Shown piece by piece: positions 7,570 through 16,297 of a DNA stretch of 64,000 bases. The stretch's first letter is position 1. Each line of letters opens with the position of its first letter. Location: positions 62,001 through 126,000 of the forward strand of contig CAJTPN010000010.1 in assembly GCA_910578185.1 (NCBI GenBank), given 5' to 3'. The stretch comes from an uncultured Acetatifactor sp. (GTDB taxonomy: Bacteria; Bacillota; Clostridia; Lachnospirales; Lachnospiraceae). The notes below the pieces were generated by a model. The model searched no databases. It was not told the origin of the DNA and saw only the letters and a list, made by a program, of their open reading frames with translations. The position numbers and the translations under genes are program-made.

Positions 7570-8772
7570 ATGAAAAGGATTTATATTTTTACTGGAAAGG
7601 GCGGCGTGGGAAAAAGCAGTGTGGCCACAGCTCATGCCATAAAGAGTGCGGGAGAGGGAAAAGCTACGCTGTTAGTAAGTACGGATATGGCCCATAATCT
7701 TGGGGATATCTTTGGAAGAAAGCTGGGAAAGACGGTGGAAAAAAACGTACTGCCAAACCTGGACGTCTATGAGATCGACCCGGAATATGTGATGCAGAAT
7801 GACTTTCCGGCAGTTATGGAGTATTTGGGCAAGTTGTTTGCTGAATTCGGAGAGCCTGGTTTGCAGAATGTAGGAATGCTGCCGGGGATGGAGGAACTGT
7901 TTTCCCTGTTGAAAATAGCGGATATCTATAAGAAGGAAAATTATGATTGTATTATGGTGGATTGTGCTCCCACAGGTGAGACGCTGTCTCTGCTGAAATT
8001 TCCTGAGCTGCTTTCCTGGTATATGGAAAAGTTTTTTCCTATTGGGAAGGTGGGGGTCAGAGTGCTGGCGCCTATTTCCAAGGCGGCTTTTAAGGTGGAG
8101 ATGCCAAACAAATATGCCATGAATGATATCGAAAAGATGTATTTAAAGTTGGTGCAGCTGCAGGAGCTGTTAAAGGACAGGGAGATTACAAGCGTAAGAA
8201 TTGTCGCCATTCCGGAAAAGATGGTGGTGGAGGAGACGAAACGCAATTATATGTATCTGAATCTGTACAATTTTAATGTGGATGGCGTCTATATCAACCG
8301 AATATTGCCCACAGAACTTGGAAATGTTTTTTTCAGCAGGTGGCTTGTTCTCCAGAAAAAATATATTACCCAGTTAAAAGAGTGCTTTGGGGCGTTGCCT
8401 GTCTATGAGATCCCCTGGTACCAAGAGGAACTGAAGGGGGAGGCGGCTGTCAGGAGAATTGTGGAAGATGTGCTGGACGGAGAGGAGATTTTTGCTGCCA
8501 GGCATATTACGGAGCGGGAAAGCTTCCGCCAGACAGAAGAGGGGTATGAACTGGAGGTGTTTTTGCCCTGTGCCAGGAAAGAGGAAATCGATCTATATCA
8601 GGCGGCCACGGATATTGTTATAAAGACGGGTAATTTTAAACGGAATATTCCTTTGCCCAATTTATTGCGAAGCTATTCGGTGGCAGGAGCCAGATTTCAG
8701 GAAGACAGGCTGTGTATCCGGTTTGAGAAAGGAAGTGACGAAGATGGACAGGGAAATGATGCAAAGGCTTAA
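7570..8772 (+). CDS. ArsA/Get3-like ATPase with C-terminal HSP20-like domain (copy 1)
   Basis: Single-domain anion-transport-type ATPase of 400 residues. It has the deviant Walker A GKGGVGKSS at about residues 9-17, switch I STDMAHNLGDIF, the family signature DCAPTGETLSLL around residue 136, and a C-terminal HSP20-like beta domain from about residue 310 (ELEVFLPCARKEEI through LCIRFEK). Canonical arsenite ATPases are two fused halves with metal-binding cysteines and sit with arsB/arsC; neither is seen here, so a role like Get3 (handling of membrane or client proteins) or another transport-energising role is equally possible. It forms a set with the small gene at 8744 and the paralogue at 9178. 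Confidence 0.88.
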   Translation: MKRIYIFTGKGGVGKSSVATAHAIKSAGEGKATLLVSTDMAHNLGDIFGRKLGKTVEKNVLPNLDVYEIDPEYVMQNDFPAVMEYLGKLFAEFGEPGLQNVGMLPGMEELFSLLKIADIYKKENYDCIMVDCAPTGETLSLLKFPELLSWYMEKFFPIGKVGVRVLAPISKAAFKVEMPNKYAMNDIEKMYLKLVQLQELLKDREITSVRIVAIPEKMVVEETKRNYMYLNLYNFNVDGVYINRILPTELGNVFFSRWLVLQKKYITQLKECFGALPVYEIPWYQEELKGEAAVRRIVEDVLDGEEIFAARHITERESFRQTEEGYELEVFLPCARKEEIDLYQAATDIVIKTGNFKRNIPLPNLLRSYSVAGARFQEDRLCIRFEKGSDEDGQGNDAKA

Positions 8773-8980
8773 AACAGCCGGTGAATATCAAAAGAAAGCC
8801 ATTCGGGCGCTGTTCCCTGAGAAAATGGCAAAGCATTTGGATGTGATTGAAAACGAATTGAAATGGATGGCTGCGGAAGCTTTGGCAGAATTAGTGAAAG
8901 AACATGGTACAAAATGCGGCGATACAGAGGAACATAATCAAAGGGAGCAGTCGGGAACGAGAAAAGTGGACATAGAATAA
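8744..8980 (+). CDS. Small helical protein between the two ArsA ATPases
   Basis: A 78-residue, probably all-helical protein starting MDREMMQRLKTAGEYQKKAI; GGAAG lies just upstream and the gene overlaps the end of the first ATPase by 29 bp, implying coupled translation. The middle, KMAKHLDVIENELKWMAAEALAELV, looks amphipathic; the tail is polar. It belongs to no family I recognise. Its fixed place between two ArsA-like genes suggests an accessory or adaptor of these ATPases. Confidence 0.7.
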   Translation: MDREMMQRLKTAGEYQKKAIRALFPEKMAKHLDVIENELKWMAAEALAELVKEHGTKCGDTEEHNQREQSGTRKVDIE

Positions 8981-9007
8981 ACAGCCCCGTAGAGGAAATC
9001 GCTGGGG

Positions 9008-9126
9008 AAATTCCAAGAGTGGCCGGTGAGAGCCGTGAAATCGGAGAACAAAATTCCAAGAGCGGCCGATGAGAGCCGTGAAATCGGAGAACAAAATTCC
9101 AAGAGCGGCCGGTGAGAGCCGTGAAA
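9008..9126. repeat. 43-bp tandem repeat, about 2.8 copies
   Basis: The unit beginning AAATTCCAAGAG starts at 9008, 9051 and 9094, an exact 43-bp period, and the third copy breaks off near 9126. Copies differ only at a few bases (AGAGTGG/AGAGCGG, CCGGTG/CCGATG). The period is not a multiple of three and stops interrupt it, so it is not a coding repeat. It lies between the small gene and the second ATPase. Confidence 0.9.
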
Positions 9127-9177
9127 GCAGGGAGAACGAAGGCCAGGGAGCGTATAGGAGGAGGCAGTGAAACGGCA

Positions 9178-10365
9178 ATGGAGAAGAGTATGAGAATTAT
9201 TATTTATACGGGAAAAGGCGGGGTTGGGAAGACCAGTATGGCTGCGGCAACCGCCTGCCGGATCGCCAAGAGCGGTAAGAAAGTGCTTGTGATGAGCACT
9301 GACCAGGCGCACAGCCTGGGAGATTCTTTTGACAAAAAGGTTGGAAAAGAAGAGACATTCCTCACGGACAATCTTTATGCCATGGAGATTGACACCGTAT
9401 ATGAGGGCGAAAAGAGCTGGGGAAATTTGAAGGGATATCTGAAACAGTTGCTTACCGCCAAAGGGGGCGGAGGTATCGAAGCAGAAGAACTGCTGATTTT
9501 TCCTGGGTTGGAAGAGCTGTTTTCCATGTTTAAAATTTTAGATATGTATGAGAGCGGAGAATATGACACCATTATAGTGGACTGTGCACCCACCGGAGAA
9601 ACGCTGGCGCTGCTGAAATATCCGGAACGCCTGTCCGGAGTCATAGAAAAAGTGTTGCCCTTGGAAAAGTTAGGTGTGAAGACAGTTGGGGCGGTATTGG
9701 AGAAAGCCATGAAGATTCCCATGCCTGAGGATAGTGTATTTGACGATATTGAACACCTGACAGAGAAGATGAAGCGGCTGCAGCGCCTGATGCTCAATAA
9801 GGATATTGTCAGCCTGCGTGTGGTTACTACGCCGGAGAAAATCGTCATCGAAGAGGCAAAGCGAAATTTCACATGTCTTTATCTGTATCATTACAATGTG
9901 GATGCGATTATAGTGAATCATATTTATCCGGCGGAGGCTATGGAAGGATACTTTTCGAAATGGGTGAAATACCAGGAAGAGGCATTGGAGGAGATTAGTG
10001 AGTGTTTCAGCGAAGTGCCGCGATTTTATGTGGAACTGCAAAAGGAGGAACTGCGAACACTGGAGATGCTGGAACAAATGGGCGGGCAAATTTTTGGCGA
10101 TGAAGATCCGGATGAAGTTTTATTTCGACAGAATATTTATGAGATCGACAAAGACGGGAAAAGTCTGAAAATATATCTGCCTTTTGCTGATAAAGCGCAG
10201 CTTCGCTTGGAACAGGACAGAGACGAACTTGTGGTGGGGGTGGGGAACGAGAGCCGCAGATTTCCCATACCATCGGAATTTGCACAATGTGATATCGCAG
10301 GGGCAAAGTTTGCTGACGGCTATTTACGTATCCGGTTTCTGCCTGAAACAGAAGTTAATAAATAG
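9178..10365 (+). CDS. ArsA/Get3-like ATPase with C-terminal HSP20-like domain (copy 2)
   Basis: Paralogue of the ATPase at 7570, 395 residues, with Walker A GKGGVGKTSM near residue 14, switch I STDQAHSLGDSF, DCAPTGETLALL near residue 142 and a C-terminal HSP20-like domain (KSLKIYLPFADKAQL to YLRIRFLP). The ATG at 9178 is used with AGGAGGAGG at 9156-9164; an ATG at 9190 is an alternative. An in-frame upstream start at 9112 would lie in the tandem repeat and is unlikely. Two separate halves could form a heterodimer equivalent to fused ArsA; that is inference. A terminator overlaps its stop. Confidence 0.88.
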   Translation: MEKSMRIIIYTGKGGVGKTSMAAATACRIAKSGKKVLVMSTDQAHSLGDSFDKKVGKEETFLTDNLYAMEIDTVYEGEKSWGNLKGYLKQLLTAKGGGGIEAEELLIFPGLEELFSMFKILDMYESGEYDTIIVDCAPTGETLALLKYPERLSGVIEKVLPLEKLGVKTVGAVLEKAMKIPMPEDSVFDDIEHLTEKMKRLQRLMLNKDIVSLRVVTTPEKIVIEEAKRNFTCLYLYHYNVDAIIVNHIYPAEAMEGYFSKWVKYQEEALEEISECFSEVPRFYVELQKEELRTLEMLEQMGGQIFGDEDPDEVLFRQNIYEIDKDGKSLKIYLPFADKAQLRLEQDRDELVVGVGNESRRFPIPSEFAQCDIAGAKFADGYLRIRFLPETEVNK

Positions 10366-10385
10366 GGGCTGTCAGCCCCTGTGTT
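10364..10385 (+). terminator. Terminator after the ArsA group
   Basis: AGGGGCT (10364-10370), GTC loop, AGCCCCT (10374-10380), followed by GTGTTTTT. Confidence 0.85.
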
Positions 10386-10537
10386 TTTCCCAACAAAATG
10401 ATTCTTGTTGGTTTCAATTTTTAATTTTGTCCCATTGATGGCATACCGGAAAAGAGGAAGAACGTTCTGTTGTTTGATCGGCAATATTTCATAAAGAAGT
10501 CAATCATTTTTGCTTCATTATGGATAGATATATTCCT

Positions 10538-11362
10538 TTATTCATACCAATCCTGAAATAATAATGTTCCATTAGTCCTATCGCCTATAATATCCATTAC
10601 AAAATTAAATTCATCCGAAAAAGTTGAACTTACAATACCAAAAACATTTGGCTGTGTATTCTTCCTTGCTGTATTATGTTGTTCCTCGTTATAATAATGA
10701 AAAGTATTATCCCATGCATAATCTTGTCCTATAAGCATCAAGGTATCCGCACATGATTCTTCCCGATAGTCTCTATAGCTGCCTATCAGAAAGTAATTAT
10801 AATCAGCAGGGCCTGCACCATCATACAATTCAGTATAATAAGCATAAACATCATTATTAGATGGCACATTACCTTCAAATACTGTAGCATCTGGGCTAAA
10901 ATCATAATATGTAAAGTCCAGTAAACAGCATTCGCCAATATACATGTTTGAAGGTATGCGATATAGATTCGTTTCATTTACTGCCACAACAAAAGCTACA
11001 AGACTTTTTCTGCAGTATAAACACAATAAAACACTATTTTTCAATTTATACCCTGCAGAAATGAAGGTTTCTTCTGTTGAATGATCCGAATACCACCTTA
11101 CAACATCCTGATATTCATTCTCAATAATCGGTTGTCCAAACAATTCATCAATATAGTTTTTTGACATCCCAAGGCTGACTGACGACAAATTGTCTGCTAA
11201 TTCGTGCTTGTACAATTTTTCATTAATGATATTATTTACAAGAGGTGTTAATATAAGAACTATTAATCCTATTACGACACCGGTGACGATCTCGCCAAAA
11301 TATTTTTTAAAGGATAATATAATCTTTTTAATCAATTTTCGTATTATGCGTTTCCTTTTCAC
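10538..11362 (-). CDS. Membrane-anchored protein, ETEC_3214-like (tentative)
   Basis: A 274-residue protein with a very basic N-terminus (MKRKRIIRKLIKKIILSFKK), one transmembrane helix at about residues 21-43 (EIVTGVVIGLIVLILTPLV) and a globular domain behind it. The stretch LSSVSLGMSKNYIDELFGQP resembles the turn seen in small outer-membrane SmpA/BamE-like folds and in proteins annotated ETEC_3214, which is a tentative link. It is transcribed alone, opposite to its neighbours, and is more AT-rich than them, consistent with acquisition. No catalytic motif is visible. Confidence 0.7.
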   Translation of the reverse strand: MKRKRIIRKLIKKIILSFKKYFGEIVTGVVIGLIVLILTPLVNNIINEKLYKHELADNLSSVSLGMSKNYIDELFGQPIIENEYQDVVRWYSDHSTEETFISAGYKLKNSVLLCLYCRKSLVAFVVAVNETNLYRIPSNMYIGECCLLDFTYYDFSPDATVFEGNVPSNNDVYAYYTELYDGAGPADYNYFLIGSYRDYREESCADTLMLIGQDYAWDNTFHYYNEEQHNTARKNTQPNVFGIVSSTFSDEFNFVMDIIGDRTNGTLLFQDWYE

Positions 11363-11657
11363 CGTATGCTTCCTATTATCATGCAGATAAAATCAAATCG
11401 GACAAACCCACTATGGATTTCTGTTTTTAATAATCAATGTATATAGTTTATCACATTAGGGCAAGTTTTGGTAGATAGAACATTAGTTAAAAATTTTTTG
11501 GTCATGACAATAGAATCCCCGCGGAGTGTGGATCCTATTATTGTGTCAGAAGCTGGTGGATATGAAAAAATATCTTTATTAATATGATCTCGATTATACA
11601 GGGAAGGTGATGGGAGCTGGAACATTGCGAAAACCAGGATTTTACCTAAAACGGCTA
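11363..11657. other. Intergenic stretch with no supported gene
   Basis: Between the anchored protein and the aldolase promoter. A 63-codon minus-strand frame (11434-11625) lacks a ribosome binding site and has low-complexity composition; nothing else is seen. Confidence 0.5.
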
Positions 11658-11767
11658 TTCCATTATACGGTAAAGTGTGTTATGATGAAACAGACAGCAG
11701 GTTAGTTTCCCATTTCAGGGAACTAATGGAAGTCAAATACGCCGCAGCATGCTGCGGGGCATTTGAC
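11658..11767 (+). promoter_or_regulatory. Possible fba promoter and paired leader hairpins
   Basis: A weak promoter (TTCCAT 11658-11663, 17 bp, TATGAT 11681-11686) precedes two stem-loops. The first pairs TTAGTTTCCC (11702-11711) with GGGAACTAA (11718-11726). The second is a 36-bp imperfect palindrome, 11732-11767, from GTCAAAT to ATTTGAC around the perfect core GCAGCATGCTGC at 11744-11755, with two mismatched pairs. They may form an RNA leader, or be a dispersed palindromic repeat. Confidence 0.55.
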
Positions 11768-11909
11768 CCTCGCGGCGTTCGTCAAGTTATGCCACATGGC
11801 TTTATCTCCGGGCAGGGAAAGACGGATTTTGTATGCAAGGTACAAAGGCGATGAGATTGACTTGATTTAATGCTTGCGGGAATCATATCATGAAACGGAG
11901 GAATGTAAA

Positions 11910-12773
11910 ATGTTAGTTTCTGCAACGGAAATGTTGAAAAAGGCGAAAGCAGGCCATTATGCGGTAGGACAGTTCAACATTAACAATCTGGAGTGGACCA
12001 AGTCCATTTTGCTGACGGCAAAAGAGTGTAAGTCTCCTGTTATTCTGGGCGTATCCGAAGGCGCTGGCAAGTATATGGGCGGATATCACGCGGTGGTCGG
12101 AATGGTAAACGGTCTGTTAAAGGATCTGGATATTGATGTGCCGGTGGCGCTGCATTTGGATCACGGCTCTTTCGAAGGCTGCTATAAGTGCATTGAGGCA
12201 GGTTTCTCTTCCATCATGTTTGATGGTTCTCATTATCCGATTGACGAAAATATTACAAAGACCACGGAGTTGGTTGCGGCAGCTCATGGAAAGGGAATTT
12301 CCATCGAGGCGGAGGTTGGTTCCATCGGCGGAGAAGAGGATGGCGTCGTGGGTATGGGCGAGTGCGCGGATCCTAAGGAATGTAAGTCCATTGCGGATCT
12401 GGGTGTGGATTTCCTGGCAGCCGGCATTGGAAACATTCATGGCAAATATCCTGCAAACTGGAAGGGACTTAGCTTTGAAACTCTGGATGCGGTTCAGCAG
12501 CTTACCGGAGAGCTTCCGCTGGTGCTTCACGGCGGCACGGGCATTCCTGCAGATATGATCAAGAAGGCCATCAGTCTGGGTGTGGCAAAGATTAATGTAA
12601 ACACCGAATGCCAGCTGGCATTTGCGGAGGCAACCCGTAAATATATTGAAGCAGGCAAGGATCAGGAAGGTAAGGGATTTGATCCTCGTAAGCTGCTGGC
12701 TCCCGGCGCAGAAGCGATAAAGGCAACCGTAAAGGAGAAGATGGAACTGTTTGGTTCCGTTGGAAAGGCATAA
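11910..12773 (+). CDS. fba: Class II fructose-1,6-bisphosphate aldolase
   Basis: Zinc-dependent aldolase of glycolysis and gluconeogenesis, cleaving fructose-1,6-bisphosphate to dihydroxyacetone phosphate and glyceraldehyde-3-phosphate. The 287-residue protein has VALHLDHGS (zinc histidine and catalytic aspartate, about residue 80), EAEVGSIGGEEDG, AAGIGNIHGKYP with a second zinc histidine, and LHGGTGIP with a third, then KINVNTECQ for phosphate binding. The ATG at 11910 follows CGGAGGAATG; an in-frame upstream ATG at 11874 has no ribosome binding site. It is monocistronic, closed by a terminator at 12795. Confidence 0.96.
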   Translation: MLVSATEMLKKAKAGHYAVGQFNINNLEWTKSILLTAKECKSPVILGVSEGAGKYMGGYHAVVGMVNGLLKDLDIDVPVALHLDHGSFEGCYKCIEAGFSSIMFDGSHYPIDENITKTTELVAAAHGKGISIEAEVGSIGGEEDGVVGMGECADPKECKSIADLGVDFLAAGIGNIHGKYPANWKGLSFETLDAVQQLTGELPLVLHGGTGIPADMIKKAISLGVAKINVNTECQLAFAEATRKYIEAGKDQEGKGFDPRKLLAPGAEAIKATVKEKMELFGSVGKA

Positions 12774-12794
12774 ATAAGTATTTCACATAAAGAG

Positions 12795-12827
12795 CGACCG
12801 CCACTGTCATGTGGCGGTTGTTTTTTT
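12795..12827 (+). terminator. Terminator after fba
   Basis: ACCGCCAC (12797-12804) pairs with GTGGCGGT (12811-12818), followed by a run of seven T at 12821-12827. Confidence 0.9.
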
Positions 12828-12900
12828 GAACGTTCTGTGAAGCTGTCCGTATCTGTTAAAAAAGTAGTGGAAATTTACTGCGTAATATTGCAGAAATGGA

Positions 12901-13090
12901 TTGCCAAATTGCGAGGATTTGCTATAATAAATGCGTGGCGACATTTTGGCAACAGAAAATCACTGCCGTAAGCGATATTCCCAACTTGAAAGTATTAAGG
13001 GAAATCCGAAGATGAAAGCGGCCGTTTGAGATCAGGAGCGAATTACCCCAGAAAGGGAGGATGCCAAGGAACCGGGTTCCTTGGCATTTA
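12901..13090 (+). ncRNA. Candidate small RNA with its own promoter and end hairpin
   Basis: A promoter (TTGCCA 12901-12906, 16 bp, TATAAT 12923-12928) drives a stretch without a plausible reading frame that ends in a strong hairpin: ATGCCAAGGAAC (13061-13072) with GTTCCTTGGCAT (13076-13087), then TTATTA. TTGGCA near the 5' end of the transcript can pair with TGCCAA of this hairpin, giving an alternative fold. I do not recognise a known riboswitch or a 6S, tmRNA, SRP or RNase P signature. It could be a stable sRNA or the leader of the next gene. Confidence 0.4.
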
Positions 13091-13284
13091 TTATGAAAAA
13101 GTTATTTAGTAAACAATAAACTGTGATTGGCTTATTTAATTGATAATTATAGTATACGGGGCAGAAATGGATAAATCGTGATCATAAATTAAAGATTAAT
13201 TGAATGAATTATGAACAAAATATGAACATCATGAAATTGAAGGTTTGACAGTTCTGGAGTGAGAATTTAAAATAGGAGGCATAC

Positions 13285-14031
13285 TTGTATTATTTGAGAA
13301 AAATTGAAATTCATGTGGAAGAACGGGATGACATTTTGTATGTGACGGATCACGCGGAGGTGGCGGAAAGGCTGAAAAGAGAAGGAAAAGCAGTTTTGAT
13401 CTATCTGCACCCCCAAAACAGTGATCAGGATTTTTCGCAGTTTTTGTTTGCGGTGGAAGATCCGGAAAACTTAGAGAAGGAGTATGTGGAACGGGTCTAC
13501 CGGAGGCTGAAGGGTCTGCCGTGGAATATCTTGGATACGGCCAGATGCTGTGTCAGAGAAACCGTTCCGGAAGATGTGGATGCATTTTACCGTATTTACA
13601 GCAATCCGGATATCACAAAGTATATGGAAGGTCTGTATCAAGATGTGGAACAGGAGAAGCGGTATGTGCGCAGGTATATGGAAACCGTATATACGTTTTA
13701 CGGATATGGTGTGTGGACCGTACTGGAGCGGGAGAGCGGGGCAGTCATTGGCAGGGCCGGTTTTTCCGGCAGGGAAGGATTTGAAGACCCGGAACTGGGC
13801 TTTATCATTGGAGTGCCATGGCAGGGAAGAGGGTATGCGGAAGAAGTGTGCGCCGCCATTTTGAGATATGGCTGGCTGGCGCTGGAGTTTGAAAAGGTAC
13901 AGGCATTGGTTGAGCCGGGAAATTCTGCATCCTTGAATTTGTGCCGCAAATTGGGATTTCGATATGTACAAAATGTGGAACTGCAGGGAAAATCCTATTT
14001 TCGACTGTTGGTTCAACGAAAGATTTCCTGA
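13285..14031 (+). CDS. GNAT-family acetyltransferase with N-terminal extension
   Basis: A 248-residue protein beginning at TTG with AGGAGG five bases before it. Residues from about 88 on form a GNAT fold of the ribosomal-protein/amino-acid N-acetyltransferase type: VRETVPEDVDAFYRIYSNPDI, ELGFIIGVPWQGRGYAEEVCAA (the acetyl-CoA pyrophosphate loop) and PGNSASLNLCRKLGFRYV. The first 85 residues are a separate small domain with no motif I recognise, perhaps substrate-recognising. Substrate unknown. It stands alone between two probable transcript ends. Confidence 0.85.
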   Translation: MYYLRKIEIHVEERDDILYVTDHAEVAERLKREGKAVLIYLHPQNSDQDFSQFLFAVEDPENLEKEYVERVYRRLKGLPWNILDTARCCVRETVPEDVDAFYRIYSNPDITKYMEGLYQDVEQEKRYVRRYMETVYTFYGYGVWTVLERESGAVIGRAGFSGREGFEDPELGFIIGVPWQGRGYAEEVCAAILRYGWLALEFEKVQALVEPGNSASLNLCRKLGFRYVQNVELQGKSYFRLLVQRKIS

Positions 14032-14303
14032 ACCCAGCCGACGGTTTTGCTTATTTAGATGGTTTTGCAAAAGAAACCGGATTGGAAGAGTGGAAAATAC
14101 TCCAAGATTAGTAGTCAATATGAAATACCATTAACCAAAGTACAGAAACATCGGTTTAGGAGAAAATCCGTACCAGAGGTTTTTTTATTAGATTTATAAT
14201 TTCCCTGGGGCTGTCCGAAATGAAATGTCACTCAAACGCTGACAGAGCGTATAACACACTACGCCAAAGGACGGATAAGAGGAACAACCTGGCGAAGTGC
14301 AGA

Positions 14304-14350
14304 CTTGTGCGGAAAATATGTCGTTAAAACGGCACATATTCCGCACAAGA
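14304..14350. repeat. Long hairpin between convergent genes
   Basis: CTTGTGCGGAA at 14304-14314 pairs perfectly with TTCCGCACAAG at 14339-14349, with an inner TATGT/ACATA stem and small bulges. It lies between the acetyltransferase (+) and hflC (-) and may act as a bidirectional end structure, though neither side has a good T-run. The rest of the 354-bp gap shows nothing clear. Confidence 0.5.
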
Positions 14351-14385
14351 CATGCTCCGGTCTGCCTTACGGTTCCGGCGTTCTG

Positions 14386-15255
14386 CTATCTGCCATAAAA
14401 GATCTGTGCGATGGGAGATTCCGGAGAGAGGATAACGGTCTTGTTTCCTCCCTGCATGGAAGCTTTCAGCGCATCCAGGCTTCTGACAAAGGAGTAGAAT
14501 TCCTGCTTGGATTCATCGTTATAGGCTTCTGACAGAATTCGCATGTATTCCGCTTCTCCTTCTGCGATCAGAATGGATGCCTGTTTTTCTGCTTCGGAGA
14601 GCAAAACGGTCACTTCTTTATCGGTGGTGTTTTTAATCATCTGTGCTTCGGAGCTTCCTTCTGCCGTATAAGTAGCGGCGATATTGTCACGCTCGGAAAT
14701 CATACGCTCGTATACCGCGGCTTTGTTGTCACTGGGAAGATCCAGTTTTTTGGTCTCAAAGGACAATAATTCAATGCCGTATTGATCCAGAGAATTTCCG
14801 ATATTGGCAATAATGGCGGCAGATAATTGGCCGTCCCGTCCTGAGATGACATCGTCCTGGGTAGTGCTGCTGATAACGTTTTTCGTTGAATTATACACGA
14901 TGGCGTCCAGACGGCTCTCCGCATTTGTAAGGGAAGAATTCAGGGTTTGGGCAAATTTCTGAGGATCTGAAATATACCAAAGAATATAGCTGTCACAGAT
15001 CATGGTTTTCTTATCGCTGGTGATGACGTCGGAAGAAGACAGGTCATACAGCAGGATTTGCTTTGGAAGGGTATCCACACTTTGAATAAAAGGAATTTTA
15101 AAACTGATACCTGCGTTTGCTACCACATGGTCAATCTTACCGAACTGCCGAATCAGGCTATACTCGTTTTCATTTGTTATGACAATGCTGGACGCGCCTG
15201 TGAAAAGCAGCGCAATCAAAATAAATACAGATAAAACTTTCATCGTTGTTTTCAT
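14386..15255 (-). CDS. hflC: SPFH protease modulator HflC
   Basis: Band-7 membrane protein of 289 residues. It has one N-terminal transmembrane helix (about residues 5-25), then EYSLIRQFGKIDHVVANAGISFKIPFIQSVDTLPK, the typical HflC beta-rich start, and a C-terminal helical part with ISERDNIAATYTAEGSSEAQ and SEAEKQASILIAEGEAEYMR. In E. coli HflC with HflK forms a cage around the FtsH protease and restrains it. It lies 34 bp behind hflK in the same operon. The start MKTTMKV follows AGGAGATATG. Confidence 0.9.
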   Translation of the reverse strand: MKTTMKVLSVFILIALLFTGASSIVITNENEYSLIRQFGKIDHVVANAGISFKIPFIQSVDTLPKQILLYDLSSSDVITSDKKTMICDSYILWYISDPQKFAQTLNSSLTNAESRLDAIVYNSTKNVISSTTQDDVISGRDGQLSAAIIANIGNSLDQYGIELLSFETKKLDLPSDNKAAVYERMISERDNIAATYTAEGSSEAQMIKNTTDKEVTVLLSEAEKQASILIAEGEAEYMRILSEAYNDESKQEFYSFVRSLDALKASMQGGNKTVILSPESPIAQIFYGR

Positions 15256-15289
15256 CTATCATATCTCCTATTCAAGTCGCAGCGAAGTG

Positions 15290-16297
15290 CTATTCTGAAA
15301 GTTCGTCATCGGTTACAGGGGGCTCCTGACGGTTATCGCTATCGTTGTTTCCGGTAAAAGATTCCAGAGGATAAAAAGTCTGCACATTACCGTTCCCGCT
15401 GTCGATCAGGACTTTTAAGTCGGGTAACACCTCCTCCATGGTCTCATAAAACATACGCTGCTTTGTGATGGCTGGATTTTTGATATATTCCGCATACATT
15501 GCGTTAAAGCGTGCCACTTGGGCGGTGGCCTCATTGATGCGCTCGGTTTTCTGGGCTTCCGCGTCCTTAATGATGCCGTCTGCCCGGGCCTGAGCGGACG
15601 GGAGCTGTTCATTGCGATATTTGTTAGCGTTATTCAGTGCTGTTTCCTTGCCCTGCTTTGCTGTTTCAACCGCCTTGAAAGCTTCCATCACAGCTGTGGT
15701 GGGAGGCTCGGAGTCCTGGATGGTGATGTTGACCAGCTGGACGCCGATGTCGTGATCTTCCAGGCGTTCCAGTATCATTTCTTTGATGGCGGCCTGAATT
15801 TCGTTCTTGCCGGTGGTCAGCACGTCGTCCACAGGATAACTTCCGATGACAGTACGGATGCAGCTCTGGCTGATATTTTTCAGGATTTCCAGAGGATTTC
15901 TGGAGGCGTACATAGCCTTTACAGGATCGCTGTAACGGTATTCCACATAGAAATCTACATCAATAAAGTTAAAATCCGATGTGATCATAAGGGATTCATC
16001 TTCCACGGATTCGCTGGTGTTGGTCATATAACCTATGGTAAGTCCCTGGATGGTGGTGTTTACCTTTCGGACATGCTGAATAAACGGGATTTTAAAATGC
16101 AGCCCCGGTTCCGTCACTGCCTGAGGAGAACCCAGGGTGATCAGTACAGCCTGTTCCTGCTCTTTGATTTCATAGGTTGCGTTGAACAGCAGAAGGACAA
16201 GAATAAACAGTGCGGCAACAATGCCGGTGATTTTCCCGTAGGATTGTTTTTTTCTGGGGGGGAGGCATCTGACCTCCGTCCATGGTTTCAAAGCCAT
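15290..16297 (-). CDS. hflK: SPFH protease modulator HflK, main frame (N-terminus frameshifted)
   Basis: Partner of HflC in the membrane complex around FtsH. The frame encodes 335 residues with a transmembrane helix at about 25-42 (GIVAALFILVLLLFNA), YEIKEQEQAVLITLGSPQAV, PGLHFKIPFIQHV, and the C-terminal helix with EAQKTERINEATAQVARFNA. The ATG at 16297 has only a weak ribosome binding site. The natural N-terminus is in another frame starting at 16328 and joins through runs of C7 and A7 (minus-strand sense), so the gene as read has a one-base frameshift. Translation could still start at 16297, giving MALKPWTEVRC in place of the usual N-terminus, before the membrane helix. Confidence 0.85.
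   Translation of the reverse strand: MALKPWTEVRCLPPRKKQSYGKITGIVAALFILVLLLFNATYEIKEQEQAVLITLGSPQAVTEPGLHFKIPFIQHVRKVNTTIQGLTIGYMTNTSESVEDESLMITSDFNFIDVDFYVEYRYSDPVKAMYASRNPLEILKNISQSCIRTVIGSYPVDDVLTTGKNEIQAAIKEMILERLEDHDIGVQLVNITIQDSEPPTTAVMEAFKAVETAKQGKETALNNANKYRNEQLPSAQARADGIIKDAEAQKTERINEATAQVARFNAMYAEYIKNPAITKQRMFYETMEEVLPDLKVLIDSGNGNVQTFYPLESFTGNNDSDNRQEPPVTDDELSE

Noticed and set aside
7570..10365. Arsenic resistance operon
   Set aside because: ArsA-like ATPases only; no ArsB/Acr3, ArsC, ArsD or ArsR, and the ATPases carry an HSP20-like domain.
11434..11625. 63-codon minus-strand frame before fba
   Set aside because: No ribosome binding site, odd composition, no neighbours in that direction.
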